DNA of 64,000 nt from Pseudoalteromonas neustonica (GTDB lineage: Bacteria > Pseudomonadota > Gammaproteobacteria > Enterobacterales > Alteromonadaceae): the NCBI RefSeq assembly GCF_001653135.1, contig NZ_BDDS01000003.1, positions 310,001-374,000 of the forward strand, written 5' to 3'. The notes beneath the pieces were generated by a model. That model had not been told where the DNA came from and searched no databases. It saw only the letters and a program-made list of their open reading frames with translations. Position 1 is the first letter of the stretch; each line of letters starts with the position of its first letter. A program made the translations under genes and the position numbers. Of this stretch, positions 17,137-26,110 are shown piece after piece.

Positions 17137-19494
17137 CTATTCCTTATATTTACTAAGTGCAGGTGGGCGTGCTGAATGAGCTGTACCCCATGTTTTATTT
17201 GGTTTATCACCCATTTGGTAACGTAGTTCTCCACCATTGATTATTTCTGCATGCATTAAATAGTTACGTGTAAGTGGCTTACCATTGAGTGTTACTGATT
17301 GAATGTATAAATTTTCTTCGCTGATATCTTTAGCGAACGTTGTAAAACTTTTCCCTTTTGCGAGCTTTAAGGTCACTTTTTCTACTTGCGGAGCACCTAT
17401 CGCGTAACTTAAATCACCCGGTGCCACTGGGTAAAAACCCATTGCCGAGAAAATATACCACGCTGACATTTGGCCAACATCATCATTACCTGCTAAACCG
17501 TCAGGCTTATCTGAGCTAAGTGTATCCATTATTTGGCGAATACGCTCTTGCGTGCGCCACGGTTTACCTGCGTAATTATATAAATAAGCAATATGATGAC
17601 TTGGCTCATTACCATGGGCATAGTTGCCTATTAGCCCTGCAATATCTTCATGTTCTTTGATCATGTCAGCTGAAAGGTGAGTGTCAAAAAGTGCATCTAA
17701 ACGGCCTTCAAACTTATCGTCGCCTCCCATTAAGTCAATCAAACCTGCAACGTCATGCGGAACATAAAAGCTGTATTGATTTGAATTACCTTCTGTAAAT
17801 GGCCCCATGTATTTTGCAGCTTCAGGATTAAAATCAGGATTCCAATTACCTTTACTATCTTTGCCACGCATGTAACCTGTTTGTTTATCAAATACATTTT
17901 TGTAGTTCATTGCACGAGCATAATATTCTTTTGCAAGCTGCTTTTTACCCATAGCGTTAAACATTTGCGCAATTGCAAAATCATCGTAAGCGTATTCTAA
18001 TGTGATTGATACTGACTCAGGCAATACATCCATTGGCACATAGCCAAATTTTTTGTATTGAGGGATAGCATCATAAACCGGATTATTGGCAGTATTAATT
18101 GTTGCTTCAACGGCTAAATCAATATCAAAGTCACGAATGCCTTTAAGGTACGCATCTGCAATAACGGACACTGCATGATAGCCTATCATAGTCCATGTTT
18201 CGTGGCCGTGGAATGACCAAATTGGCAACATATTTTCATAACTTTGCTGATAATGAACCAGCATTGATTGCACCATTGATGATACGCGATCAGGGTCGAT
18301 TATCGTAAGTAGTGGATGAAGTGCACGATAAGTATCCCATAAACTAAATAAGGTGTAATGCTCAAACCCTTTACCTTCATGGATTTCACCATCAACGCCA
18401 CGATACTGACCATTTACATCCTGATAAATATTGGGTGCTTGAAGCGCATGGTATAACGCGGTGTAAAACTGACGCTTTTGGCTTTTTGTGCCTTCGACAT
18501 CGACTTTATCTAAATAGGTTGCCCATTGTGCTTTTGCGTCAGCTCTTGTTTTATCAAAATCCCAGTGTGGCAGCTCTGTTTTCAAGTTTTCAAGTGCATT
18601 GCTTCTGCTCACAGCAGATAAACCCACTTTTATATAAAGCGGCTCATCTTTTAGACCATCAAAACTGGCAACAAACTTAACGGCTTTACCCGCTGCAATT
18701 TTCACTGCTTTATTTTCAATTGTTGAATGTTTTTCTTTGCCTAAACAATCCATACAGCGGTAACGTTTATCATCTTCATTAATAAAGTTATACTCACTGA
18801 TTGGTTTTGAAAATTCGATAGCAAAATACATCTGGCGGTTATTTGCCCAGCCATTCGTTGCACGATAAGCAACCAGTGTATGATCATCAATTAATCGAAT
18901 GTCACTCCAAATTACTTTGTTTTCAAAATTATATATTGCAGCGGTTAAATCAATTAAAACATGCCCTGCATCAGCGTCATTGAACGTATATTTATGCATA
19001 CCAACGCGTTGCGAGGCGGTAACTTGAGCTGTAATGTTATAGTCTTGTAGTTCAACGCCATAGTAGCCTGGCTCTGACCACTCTTTATCGTGCGAAAAAC
19101 GAGAACGATAGCCTGCCTCAGGATTTTCAGCGCTACCTGGTGTGGTTTTAATCTCACCGGTCATGGGCATGATCAACAAATCCCCCAGATCAGAATGCCC
19201 AGTGCCTGAAAAATGCGTATGCGAAAAACCAACAATAGTGTGATCATCATAATGATAACCTGCACAACGTTTGTATATTTCAGGCTGCGGTGATACCCCG
19301 CGCATCGGATTATCTGTATCTGGACTCAATTGCACCATTCCAAATGGGACCACTGCACCTGGAAACAAATGACCATCTCCACCTGTCCCTATAAACGTGT
19401 CTACCCATTGGGTATTTGAGTGCTGTGTTGCATACGTATTTAGACTCACTAAACTGCCACACAGCAACAGAGAAGTGTAGAAAGACGCTTTCAT
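17137..19494 (-). CDS. GH92 family alpha-mannosidase
   Basis: 785 aa, signal peptide (~1-22). N-terminal motif WVDTFIGTGGDGHLFPGAVVPFGMVQ is split here as the GH92 start signature (DTFIGTGGDGH and PGAVVPFGMVQLSPD). The catalytic (alpha/alpha)6 part carries GNDDVGQMSAWYIFSAMGFY and GYHAVSVIADAYLKG. GH92 enzymes are calcium-dependent exo-acting alpha-1,2/1,3/1,6-mannosidases releasing mannose from N-glycans or mannans. Here it is exported and followed by a BSP-type peptidase. The promoter carries both an operator shared with the mannose transporter/isomerase promoter and a separate 22-bp palindrome. Confidence 0.93.
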   Translation of the reverse strand: MKASFYTSLLLCGSLVSLNTYATQHSNTQWVDTFIGTGGDGHLFPGAVVPFGMVQLSPDTDNPMRGVSPQPEIYKRCAGYHYDDHTIVGFSHTHFSGTGHSDLGDLLIMPMTGEIKTTPGSAENPEAGYRSRFSHDKEWSEPGYYGVELQDYNITAQVTASQRVGMHKYTFNDADAGHVLIDLTAAIYNFENKVIWSDIRLIDDHTLVAYRATNGWANNRQMYFAIEFSKPISEYNFINEDDKRYRCMDCLGKEKHSTIENKAVKIAAGKAVKFVASFDGLKDEPLYIKVGLSAVSRSNALENLKTELPHWDFDKTRADAKAQWATYLDKVDVEGTKSQKRQFYTALYHALQAPNIYQDVNGQYRGVDGEIHEGKGFEHYTLFSLWDTYRALHPLLTIIDPDRVSSMVQSMLVHYQQSYENMLPIWSFHGHETWTMIGYHAVSVIADAYLKGIRDFDIDLAVEATINTANNPVYDAIPQYKKFGYVPMDVLPESVSITLEYAYDDFAIAQMFNAMGKKQLAKEYYARAMNYKNVFDKQTGYMRGKDSKGNWNPDFNPEAAKYMGPFTEGNSNQYSFYVPHDVAGLIDLMGGDDKFEGRLDALFDTHLSADMIKEHEDIAGLIGNYAHGNEPSHHIAYLYNYAGKPWRTQERIRQIMDTLSSDKPDGLAGNDDVGQMSAWYIFSAMGFYPVAPGDLSYAIGAPQVEKVTLKLAKGKSFTTFAKDISEENLYIQSVTLNGKPLTRNYLMHAEIINGGELRYQMGDKPNKTWGTAHSARPPALSKYKE

Positions 19495-19525
19495 AGTCGT
19501 TCCTTTTTAATTAATTATTGATTTT

Positions 19526-19537
19526 TGGATCGTTCCA
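19526..19537. promoter_or_regulatory. Mannose-regulon operator copy 1
   Basis: TGGATCGTTCCA, a near-perfect palindrome with a central CG. The identical 12-mer occurs in the divergent promoter at 21039-21050. A central CG palindrome is typical of LacI-family operators. It lies ~30 nt upstream of the GH92 start. No regulator gene is inside the window. Confidence 0.7.
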
Positions 19538-19556
19538 GTGAACTTATAATAACGCG

Positions 19557-19578
19557 CTATTGAATACGTATTCAATAG
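19557..19578. promoter_or_regulatory. Perfect 22-bp palindrome upstream of the GH92 gene
   Basis: CTATTGAATAC joined to GTATTCAATAG, perfectly self-complementary over 22 bp with CG at the centre. It lies 20 bp from operator copy 1, so the GH92 promoter appears to be under two regulators, or one regulator binding two site types. No second copy was seen in the window. Confidence 0.65.
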
Positions 19579-19638
19579 AAAATAGGTAAATTTGTAAAAT
19601 AATTGCGATTGATGAAAGGAAGTACTTTTTTCAGGTAA

Positions 19639-19677
19639 TAAAAAATGCACTTACACAGCGTGTAAATGCATTTTTTT
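19639..19677 (-). terminator. Terminator between the sugar transporter and GH92 genes
   Basis: Hairpin AAAAATGCAcTTACA / TGTAAaTGCATTTTT with a T-run on the minus strand, 19 nt after the transporter stop. The stem is A/T-flanked on both sides, so it may work in both directions. Confidence 0.75.
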
Positions 19678-19695
19678 AAATCATTTTATACAATT

Positions 19696-20967
19696 TTAAC
19701 TAATTTTTTGTTGCCATACATTACTTAATCTAACAACATTCATGCCATACCAAGCGATAAATACATAGCAGATTGCAGGAACCAAAAAGCTAATTTGTAT
19801 GTTTACAACATCAGCAATAACACCTTGTAATAATGGGATAAGCGCACCACCAACAATCGCTAAGCATAACCAGCCAGAGCCTTTGCTCGTTAGTGAGCCC
19901 AGCCCCTCGATAGCAACTGAAAATATTGTAGGGAACATAATTGAGTTAAATAAACCAATGGCAAGCACGGCATACAACGCAATATTCCCCTCAGTGAATA
20001 CCGTCACTAACAACAATGCGATTACTGCACACGCATTGAAAAGTAACGCTTTAGATGGCGCTATTTTTTGTAATAAAGCAGAACCAATAAAACGTCCCAC
20101 CATCGCACCGCCCCAATAGTAGGCAATGAGTTTAGCTGCATCATGCTCTTCAAGCCCTGCTATGTGTGCTTCGCCAAAAAAGTTAACCAAAAAGCTGCCA
20201 ATCGCGACCTCAGCCCCGACATAACAAAAAATAGCCACGACACCCATAATCAAATGTGGCGCTTGTGTTAAAGAATGATCTTTTGCTTTGCAGTTAAAAT
20301 CTTCTTTATGTGATTTAATCTCTGGTAATTTTAAAAAAGCAAAAACAACGGCAATTGTCATTAATGCCGCTGCAAGCATAAGGTAAGGGACTTTTACAGA
20401 TTCAGCTGACGCTGCATTGACAGTTAATGAGCCCGCTGCGCCAAAAAACAAAATTCCGCCAACCCATGGACCAATTGTGGTTCCAAGAGAGTTAAGCGCT
20501 TGGGCTAAGTTCAAACGCGATGATGCTGTTTTGTCAGGCCCTAAAGCTGCAACATAAGGGTTTGCTGATACCTGTAAAACAGTAATACCACCAGCAAGAA
20601 CAAACAAGGCGGTTAAAAATAACCAATATTCATGAACAACAACCGCTGGGTAGAACAACATACAACCCGCAGAGGCAACTATCAGCCCCGTTAATACTCC
20701 TTTTTTATAGCCAAATTTATTAACCAACATACCCGCAGGTAAAGACACAATAAAGTAAGCGCCAAAGAAACAAAATTGTACCAGCATCGCTTCAGTGTAA
20801 CTTAAATCGAATACCCCTTTTAATCGTGGGATTAATACGTCATTAAGAACGGTAATAAAACCCCAAAGAAAAAATAGGGTTGTCATTGCCGTCAATGGCA
20901 GCAGGTAATTTTTATTTGACTGCGGTTCATTGGTGGCAAAGTTTTGATTTGTATTTATTTCACTCAC
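19696..20967 (-). CDS. Sugar:H+ symporter of the FucP/GluP major facilitator family
   Basis: 423 aa with 12 predicted membrane helices. MTTLFFLWGFITVLNDVLIP is the classic N-terminal motif of FHS (fucose/glucose/galactose) transporters; also FGAYFIVSLPAGMLVNKFGYKKG. Divergent from the isomerase-kinase pair, sharing its operator, and next to a mannosidase: mannose is the most likely substrate, as in the mannose gene sets described for Shewanella (context inference). Confidence 0.9.
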   Translation of the reverse strand: MSEINTNQNFATNEPQSNKNYLLPLTAMTTLFFLWGFITVLNDVLIPRLKGVFDLSYTEAMLVQFCFFGAYFIVSLPAGMLVNKFGYKKGVLTGLIVASAGCMLFYPAVVVHEYWLFLTALFVLAGGITVLQVSANPYVAALGPDKTASSRLNLAQALNSLGTTIGPWVGGILFFGAAGSLTVNAASAESVKVPYLMLAAALMTIAVVFAFLKLPEIKSHKEDFNCKAKDHSLTQAPHLIMGVVAIFCYVGAEVAIGSFLVNFFGEAHIAGLEEHDAAKLIAYYWGGAMVGRFIGSALLQKIAPSKALLFNACAVIALLLVTVFTEGNIALYAVLAIGLFNSIMFPTIFSVAIEGLGSLTSKGSGWLCLAIVGGALIPLLQGVIADVVNIQISFLVPAICYVFIAWYGMNVVRLSNVWQQKIS

Positions 20968-21038
20968 GTGATTTTCACTCCATTAACAAGTTATCTCTGA
21001 TTCTACACACTGCAACAAGAAGATCACAAACTTTTATT

Positions 21039-21050
21039 TGGATCGTTCCA
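21039..21050. promoter_or_regulatory. Mannose-regulon operator copy 2
   Basis: Exact copy of TGGATCGTTCCA in the 142-nt divergent promoter between the transporter and the AGE-kinase pair, placed to control both. Confidence 0.7.
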
Positions 21051-21109
21051 TATTTTTTATTTAATGGTATAGTTATTTAACTAATTTAATTAACTTGAAG
21101 TGGATATAG

Positions 21110-22327
21110 ATGTTGGCTAATTTCCAAAGCTGTGATTTTTTACAAGAACATATCAAAACAACCTTAAATTTTTATCACCCACATTGTGTTGATAAACAAG
21201 ATCAGGGTGGCTTTTACCACTTCTATAAAGACGATGGCACCATTTATGATAGACAGACACGTCATCTAGTCTCTAGTACGCGTTTTGTATTTAACTATGC
21301 AATGGCTTATTTAGAATTCGCCGACGAGCGTTATTTACCATTAATACAACATGGTCTAGACCACTTAGAAAATGCACATAAACAATCCTCTGGTGGCTAT
21401 GCTTGGTTAATAAAAAGCGACGACAACAAAGATCTGCATATTGTTGATGATACAAACCATTGCTATGGGCTTGCGTTTGTACTATTGGCAAACGCAGTAG
21501 CATTAAAAGCTGGTTTTAGTGAGTGTAAACACACCATTGAGCGTGTATGGCAATTGCTCGAAAGCAAATACTATCAGTCTAAATATAATGCCTATTTAGA
21601 TGAAATTAACGGTGACTTTTCTATTGTGGATGAGTACCGTGGGCAAAATGCTAACATGCATTTATGCGAAGCGCTGCTAATGTGTTACGAAGCAACGCAA
21701 GACAAACAATACTTAAACCGTGCAGAAACACTCGCCCTTACTTTTACAATAAAAAATGCCAGCAGAGAAAATGGACTCGTTTGGGAGCATTACAATAGCC
21801 AGTGGCAAATTGATTGGCAATACAATTTAGATGATCCTAAACACCTGTTTCGCCCGTGGGGATTTCAACCCGGCCATCAAACCGAATGGTCAAAGTTGCT
21901 ATTAATTTTAAATCGACACAAACCACAGGCATGGCTTATAGAACGTGCCGAGCACCTTTTTAATACCGCAATGGAGCATGCATGGGATAACACCTATGGT
22001 GGTATATGCTATGGCTTTGCTCCAGATGGCAGTATTTGTGATGATGATAAATACTTTTGGGTACAAGCTGAATCATTTGCAGCTGCCGCACTGCTCGCGC
22101 AGGCAACAGGTAATGAAAAATACTGGCACTGGTATGATAAAATTTGGCAATACAGTTGGCAGCACATGGTTGATCATACCCATGGAGCTTGGTATCGAAT
22201 TTTAACCAACGACAATAAAGCATACAATGACGAAAAATCCCCAGCCGGTAAAACAGATTACCATACAATGGGAGCATGCTATGAAGTGTTACGTGCGTTC
22301 AAATTAGCAAAAGGTGGTGAAGCATGA
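21110..22327 (+). CDS. AGE-family sugar isomerase, probable mannose isomerase
   Basis: 405 aa, an (alpha/alpha)6-barrel protein of the N-acylglucosamine 2-epimerase family: TRHLVSSTRFVFNYAMAY, DDTNHCYGLAFVLLANA, EYRGQNANMHLCEALL, PWGFQPGHQTEWSKLL and KYFWVQAESFAAAALLAQ. The HLCEA, QPGHQ.EW and QAE.. blocks hold the catalytic His/Glu residues. The operon with a fructokinase and the neighbouring mannosidase and transporter point to mannose-to-fructose isomerisation rather than GlcNAc epimerisation (inference). Stop overlaps the kinase start by 4 nt (ATGA). Confidence 0.88.
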   Translation: MLANFQSCDFLQEHIKTTLNFYHPHCVDKQDQGGFYHFYKDDGTIYDRQTRHLVSSTRFVFNYAMAYLEFADERYLPLIQHGLDHLENAHKQSSGGYAWLIKSDDNKDLHIVDDTNHCYGLAFVLLANAVALKAGFSECKHTIERVWQLLESKYYQSKYNAYLDEINGDFSIVDEYRGQNANMHLCEALLMCYEATQDKQYLNRAETLALTFTIKNASRENGLVWEHYNSQWQIDWQYNLDDPKHLFRPWGFQPGHQTEWSKLLLILNRHKPQAWLIERAEHLFNTAMEHAWDNTYGGICYGFAPDGSICDDDKYFWVQAESFAAAALLAQATGNEKYWHWYDKIWQYSWQHMVDHTHGAWYRILTNDNKAYNDEKSPAGKTDYHTMGACYEVLRAFKLAKGGEA

Positions 22328-23283
22328 GTTTAGTGTGTTTTGGTGAAGCATTAATCGATTTTTTATCTGATGGGAAAAACCCTGAATCATTTACTAAATA
22401 TGCAGGCGGAGCACCTGCAAATGTTGCTGTTGCCGCAGCTAAACTTGGTTTAAAAAGTAGCTTTTGTGGCATGCTAGGTCAAGATATGTTTGGTGAGTTT
22501 CTAGAGCAACAATTTACAAGCTTAGGTGTAAATACGCAGTATTGTAAATTTACTAACAAAGCCAAAACAGCGCTGGCTTTTGTATCTCTTGATGAGCACG
22601 CTGAACGTAGCTTTAGCTTTTATCGCCCACCAGCGGCTGATTTGTTATTTAAAGTAGACGACTTTAATTCTGCCATGTTTACAGAGCACGCGTTATTTCA
22701 TGTGTGTAGTAATAGTCTAACTGAGCATAATATATATCAAACCACCATATATGGCTTAACACAGGCTAAAAAAGCGGGGGCTATTTGTAGTTTTGATATG
22801 AACTTACGGGAAAATTTATGGCCAAGCTTACGCTATACTGTTGAACGAATTTGGCATGTTATTTCTCTTTGCGACATTGTTAAATTATCAAAAGAAGAAC
22901 TTGAATTTTTAAATAAAAATAGCCACAAAGATCATGATCTCGAACATACTATTTCTGCCGTACTTGAAGCAGGTGTAACCTGCCTGCTTATAACTGATGG
23001 CGGTGCACCAATTCACTATTGCCACAGCACATATCGCGGCCAGGTTATGCCACCTAAAACGAAAGTTGTCGACACCACAGCAGCTGGCGATGCATTCATT
23101 GGCGGGTTCCTATCGCAAATAGGCATTAAATGTGTAAATAAAAAAGCATTTAAACTACTTTGCGCTGAACAATCAAATATCACCAATGCCGTGAGCTTTG
23201 CTGCCAGTGCCGGCGCATTTGCAGTCAGTAAATATGGTGCATTTTCCTCATTACCAACCGCAGCCGATCTGCCCCAACAATAA
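22324..23283 (+). CDS. PfkB-family fructokinase
   Basis: 319 aa ribokinase-family sugar kinase. N-terminal substrate motif (FGEALIDFLSDGK, AGGAPANVAVAAAKLG) and C-terminal ATP/catalytic motif DTTAAGDAFIGGFL with the catalytic Asp. It would phosphorylate the fructose made by the upstream isomerase to fructose-6-phosphate, completing periplasmic mannan-to-glycolysis flow. Translationally coupled to the AGE gene. Length normal. Confidence 0.9.
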   Translation: MSLVCFGEALIDFLSDGKNPESFTKYAGGAPANVAVAAAKLGLKSSFCGMLGQDMFGEFLEQQFTSLGVNTQYCKFTNKAKTALAFVSLDEHAERSFSFYRPPAADLLFKVDDFNSAMFTEHALFHVCSNSLTEHNIYQTTIYGLTQAKKAGAICSFDMNLRENLWPSLRYTVERIWHVISLCDIVKLSKEELEFLNKNSHKDHDLEHTISAVLEAGVTCLLITDGGAPIHYCHSTYRGQVMPPKTKVVDTTAAGDAFIGGFLSQIGIKCVNKKAFKLLCAEQSNITNAVSFAASAGAFAVSKYGAFSSLPTAADLPQQ

Positions 23284-23494
23284 CTAAAACCTTACAGCGT
23301 GTGTATCAACGCACACGCTTTTCAACACTAATTGAAGATACCCAACCCACTGTTCGTAAATTAAAATACGATTAAATGTAATCCTGAAACCAAACTCAAA
23401 TAGTTTCGCCTAGCCTGCAAAGATACTTTTATGCTATCGTCTTGATAACAAACATCAAAAAACGTACTTTCGTAGTGCAAAAAGGAATTTATTA

Positions 23495-25225
23495 ATGAAT
23501 GCAAAATTACTTACGGGTTGTGCAATTGCTGTTGCGGCTGGGGTATTAATCTATACACAAACTGAAACTTCATCAGCCTCAATTGAACTTGCACAACTTG
23601 ATTACGTCCCTGCTGACACCCCTTTATTTTACGGTCAGTTAAAGCCTTTTCCATACAGTAAATACTTTGACTTACTCCCAGAGCAAATGAAAGGTGCAGA
23701 CGATTTAACACCGTTAATCGAAAATTTAACAACGAACAATAATAAAAACGCACAGTTTTTAGCATCGCTTCTTACACAATACCAAGCATCTCTGAGCTCT
23801 TATGATGCTCTAAAAGCAGCTTGGGGATTCGCAGACGACTATAAAGGCTTGGCCTATACAATTGGCTTAATGCCCGTGTTGCGCTATCAATTAGACGATG
23901 AAACTGCATTATTTAATACAATAAATAGCTCCGCGGATAAAGCAGGGATTAACTTTACAACGAAAACCATCGAAGGAGTTGACTACACTACGTATCCTTT
24001 AGTATTTGAAGATGATATTACGATAAACCTAATTGTGTCAGTTAAAGACAAGTGGGCCACAATTACGTTTGATACAAAACTCAATACCTCTGACGATTTA
24101 CGCCTTGCGTTAGCAATTGATAAACCAAGTAAATCGCTAACACAAACCAATAAGCTTAATAATTACATTGCTAAATATTCATTCGATGGCCACTCAGTTG
24201 CTTATATAGATCATGTTGAAATTGCCAATGCTATTACCGCCAAAACACCATCACGTTTAGGTGACATGCTTGATGAACTGCTGCAACAATTAGGCAACCC
24301 TCAAGCTTTTGACATTGCAAGAACACCGCAGTGTCAAAATGACATTACCAACCTTGTTAGTTATTGGCCGGCATCAGTAACAGGTAGCACGTACATACAA
24401 GTAACAAACTCTGATGCTCACTTTAAAGCGGATGCTATTTTACAAAGCACAGCGACTGATATTATTAAGACATTAAAATCTGTTCGTGGTTTTGTGCCTG
24501 AACATACAACACAACTTGACGGCCAAATGCTAAGCTTTGCTTATGGCGCGGATATTTCAAAAATTCCACCGCTTATTAATATACTTTCAAGTGCATTTAA
24601 AAAAGCTGAATTCGAATGTGCCCCTCTTGTTGACTTACAACAACAAACGCAAGACACAAATTTAGCTGCACTATCAATGATGACCGCTATGGCCAATGGT
24701 ATTCAAGGTGTGAGCTTAAGTGTTCAAGATCTTGTTTTAGAAGCTGATGCAAATCAGCAGCCACAACTAAAAGCTTTCGATGCACTAATCACACTTTCAG
24801 CAACAGATCCTGATAATTTACTTTTTACTGCTAAAGGGTTTTTACCTGCATTAGCAGATATTGAAATACCAGAGAACGGAGATGCTGTTAGTATCAATAC
24901 TGCAATTCCTTATCCTTTACCTGCTAGCCTTGATATTAAATTAGCTAAAAAAGGGAAACATCTTGTTTTATTCACTGGTGAAAAGTCAGCGACTATTGCA
25001 AATACATTATCAGAGCAAGCGCTTGAAAAAAATGGATTTTTAAATACCGCAGTTGATCTTAATTCATTAATGACGCCGGTCATCAACGTATTTAAAATGA
25101 CAGGACAAGTGCTCCCTGAACAACTTGATCAGTTAAAAAATCAAACCATGTCTGTCTACTTTGCTACGGATATAAAAGATGAAGGGATTGTTGTTAATTC
25201 AGAGATCAAAATTACTAAAGAGTAA
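23495..25225 (+). CDS. Envelope protein of unknown function
   Basis: 576 aa. N-terminal hydrophobic segment (~6-21, GCAIAVAAGVLIY) that could be a signal anchor or signal peptide, then a long soluble part with alternating strands and helices, 3 Cys (CQND, FECAP). Begins ELAQLDYVPADTPLFYGQLKP, reminiscent of proteins annotated DUF3352/SurA-neighbour type, but I cannot assign a family. Single-gene unit with its own terminator and a GGA ribosome site. No catalytic motif seen. Confidence 0.75.
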   Translation: MNAKLLTGCAIAVAAGVLIYTQTETSSASIELAQLDYVPADTPLFYGQLKPFPYSKYFDLLPEQMKGADDLTPLIENLTTNNNKNAQFLASLLTQYQASLSSYDALKAAWGFADDYKGLAYTIGLMPVLRYQLDDETALFNTINSSADKAGINFTTKTIEGVDYTTYPLVFEDDITINLIVSVKDKWATITFDTKLNTSDDLRLALAIDKPSKSLTQTNKLNNYIAKYSFDGHSVAYIDHVEIANAITAKTPSRLGDMLDELLQQLGNPQAFDIARTPQCQNDITNLVSYWPASVTGSTYIQVTNSDAHFKADAILQSTATDIIKTLKSVRGFVPEHTTQLDGQMLSFAYGADISKIPPLINILSSAFKKAEFECAPLVDLQQQTQDTNLAALSMMTAMANGIQGVSLSVQDLVLEADANQQPQLKAFDALITLSATDPDNLLFTAKGFLPALADIEIPENGDAVSINTAIPYPLPASLDIKLAKKGKHLVLFTGEKSATIANTLSEQALEKNGFLNTAVDLNSLMTPVINVFKMTGQVLPEQLDQLKNQTMSVYFATDIKDEGIVVNSEIKITKE

Positions 25226-25230
25226 TTTTA

Positions 25231-25270
25231 ATTAAATAAAAAGGGGCATTGATTGCCCCTTTTATTTAAT
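25231..25270 (+). terminator. Rho-independent terminator
   Basis: Long stem ATTAAATAAAAAGGGGCA / TGCCCCTTTTATTTAAT with T-run, directly after the 576-aa gene; nearly symmetrical, so it may act on both strands. Confidence 0.9.
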
Positions 25271-25279
25271 CTTCTATTA

Positions 25280-25590
25280 GGGCGTGTTGACCTTTGTGGA
25301 TTGAAATTTGTTCAACCTAGGGGCGATTTAATCGCGGCGCGAGGTTTGTAACCTAGCGGGCTAAGTAAAAACCGAGCAAAGCTTCCGCGTCCTGCTCACG
25401 CCCCTTACCTACATCCGTGTAGGTAACAAAGAGTCAATCGCTCCTAGGAAGAACCCTTTGGGCCGCGCATGTTTGGCATCTATACTGCGTTATCGCCTAC
25501 TTATGGGGAACAACCACACTGCATAGGCGCTGCCTTGCCTAAATACCAAATAGACTGCTGCAAAATCAATCACGAAAGGTCAACACGCCC
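25280..25590. mobile_element. MITE-like non-autonomous element with terminal inverted repeats
   Basis: 311 bp bounded by GGGCGTGTTGACCTTT and its exact inverse, with the match continuing imperfectly for another ~13 bp. Each end is flanked by TA, as expected for a TA target duplication (IS630/mariner-like). No transposase frame is inside. It contains internal hairpins such as TTACCTACA / TGTAGGTAA (25406-25427) and is more G+C-rich than its surroundings. It fills the gap between the terminator of the 576-aa gene and the trmH-like stop. Family unassigned. Confidence 0.7.
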
Positions 25591-25600
25591 TAGGTTTATA

Positions 25601-26110
25601 TTATTTTTGCCATTTCATTTTATTATTCGTATCGCGACTCTCAATAATTGTTTTATCAGAGCTTTCTACTCCACCGAGCTTTGCCTGCCTGTCATAGAGC
25701 ACCACATTACACGTCGCCGCTAAATTCATGCAGCCAATTGTTGGAATATATACAACCTCATCACACCAATTAAGTACCTCTTTACTTATTGAACCATCTT
25801 CAGGGCCAAAAATATAAAAAGCGTTTTCAGGGTGAATAAACTCAGGTAAAGGCGTTGCGCCTTCAATCAACTCTATAACAACAGCTTTAGCACCTGAAGG
25901 CTTTGCTTGAGCTAAATCTTCCACAGAGGTGAGTGGTATCCGTTCCAGCGCATTTTTAGTATCGGTATGAAATTTTTTGGCTTTTAAATAGCGAGTGCCC
26001 GTAAAAAACACTTGCTGAGCGCCATAGCAGCCTGCGGCGCGTAAAACACCGCCAACGTTAGTTGGGCTTTTTGGGTTTATTAAACCAATGGTTGCACGCA
26101 CTTCACTCAT
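25601..26110 (-). CDS. TrmH/SpoU-family RNA 2'-O-methyltransferase
   Basis: 169 aa SPOUT-fold protein: motif 1 INPKSPTNVGGVLRAAGCYG, motif 2 FYIFGPEDGSIS and motif 3 IPTIGCMNLAATCNVVLYD, which together form the knotted SAM site. The single-domain length matches short TrmL/TrmH-like enzymes; the RNA target is not determined. Start overlaps the ycgN stop by one base (TAATG). Confidence 0.88.
   Translation of the reverse strand: MSEVRATIGLINPKSPTNVGGVLRAAGCYGAQQVFFTGTRYLKAKKFHTDTKNALERIPLTSVEDLAQAKPSGAKAVVIELIEGATPLPEFIHPENAFYIFGPEDGSISKEVLNWCDEVVYIPTIGCMNLAATCNVVLYDRQAKLGGVESSDKTIIESRDTNNKMKWQK

Noticed and set aside
25469-25723. 84-aa open frame on the plus strand
   Set aside because: It runs out of the MITE-like element and antisense into the TrmH-like gene; no protein features.
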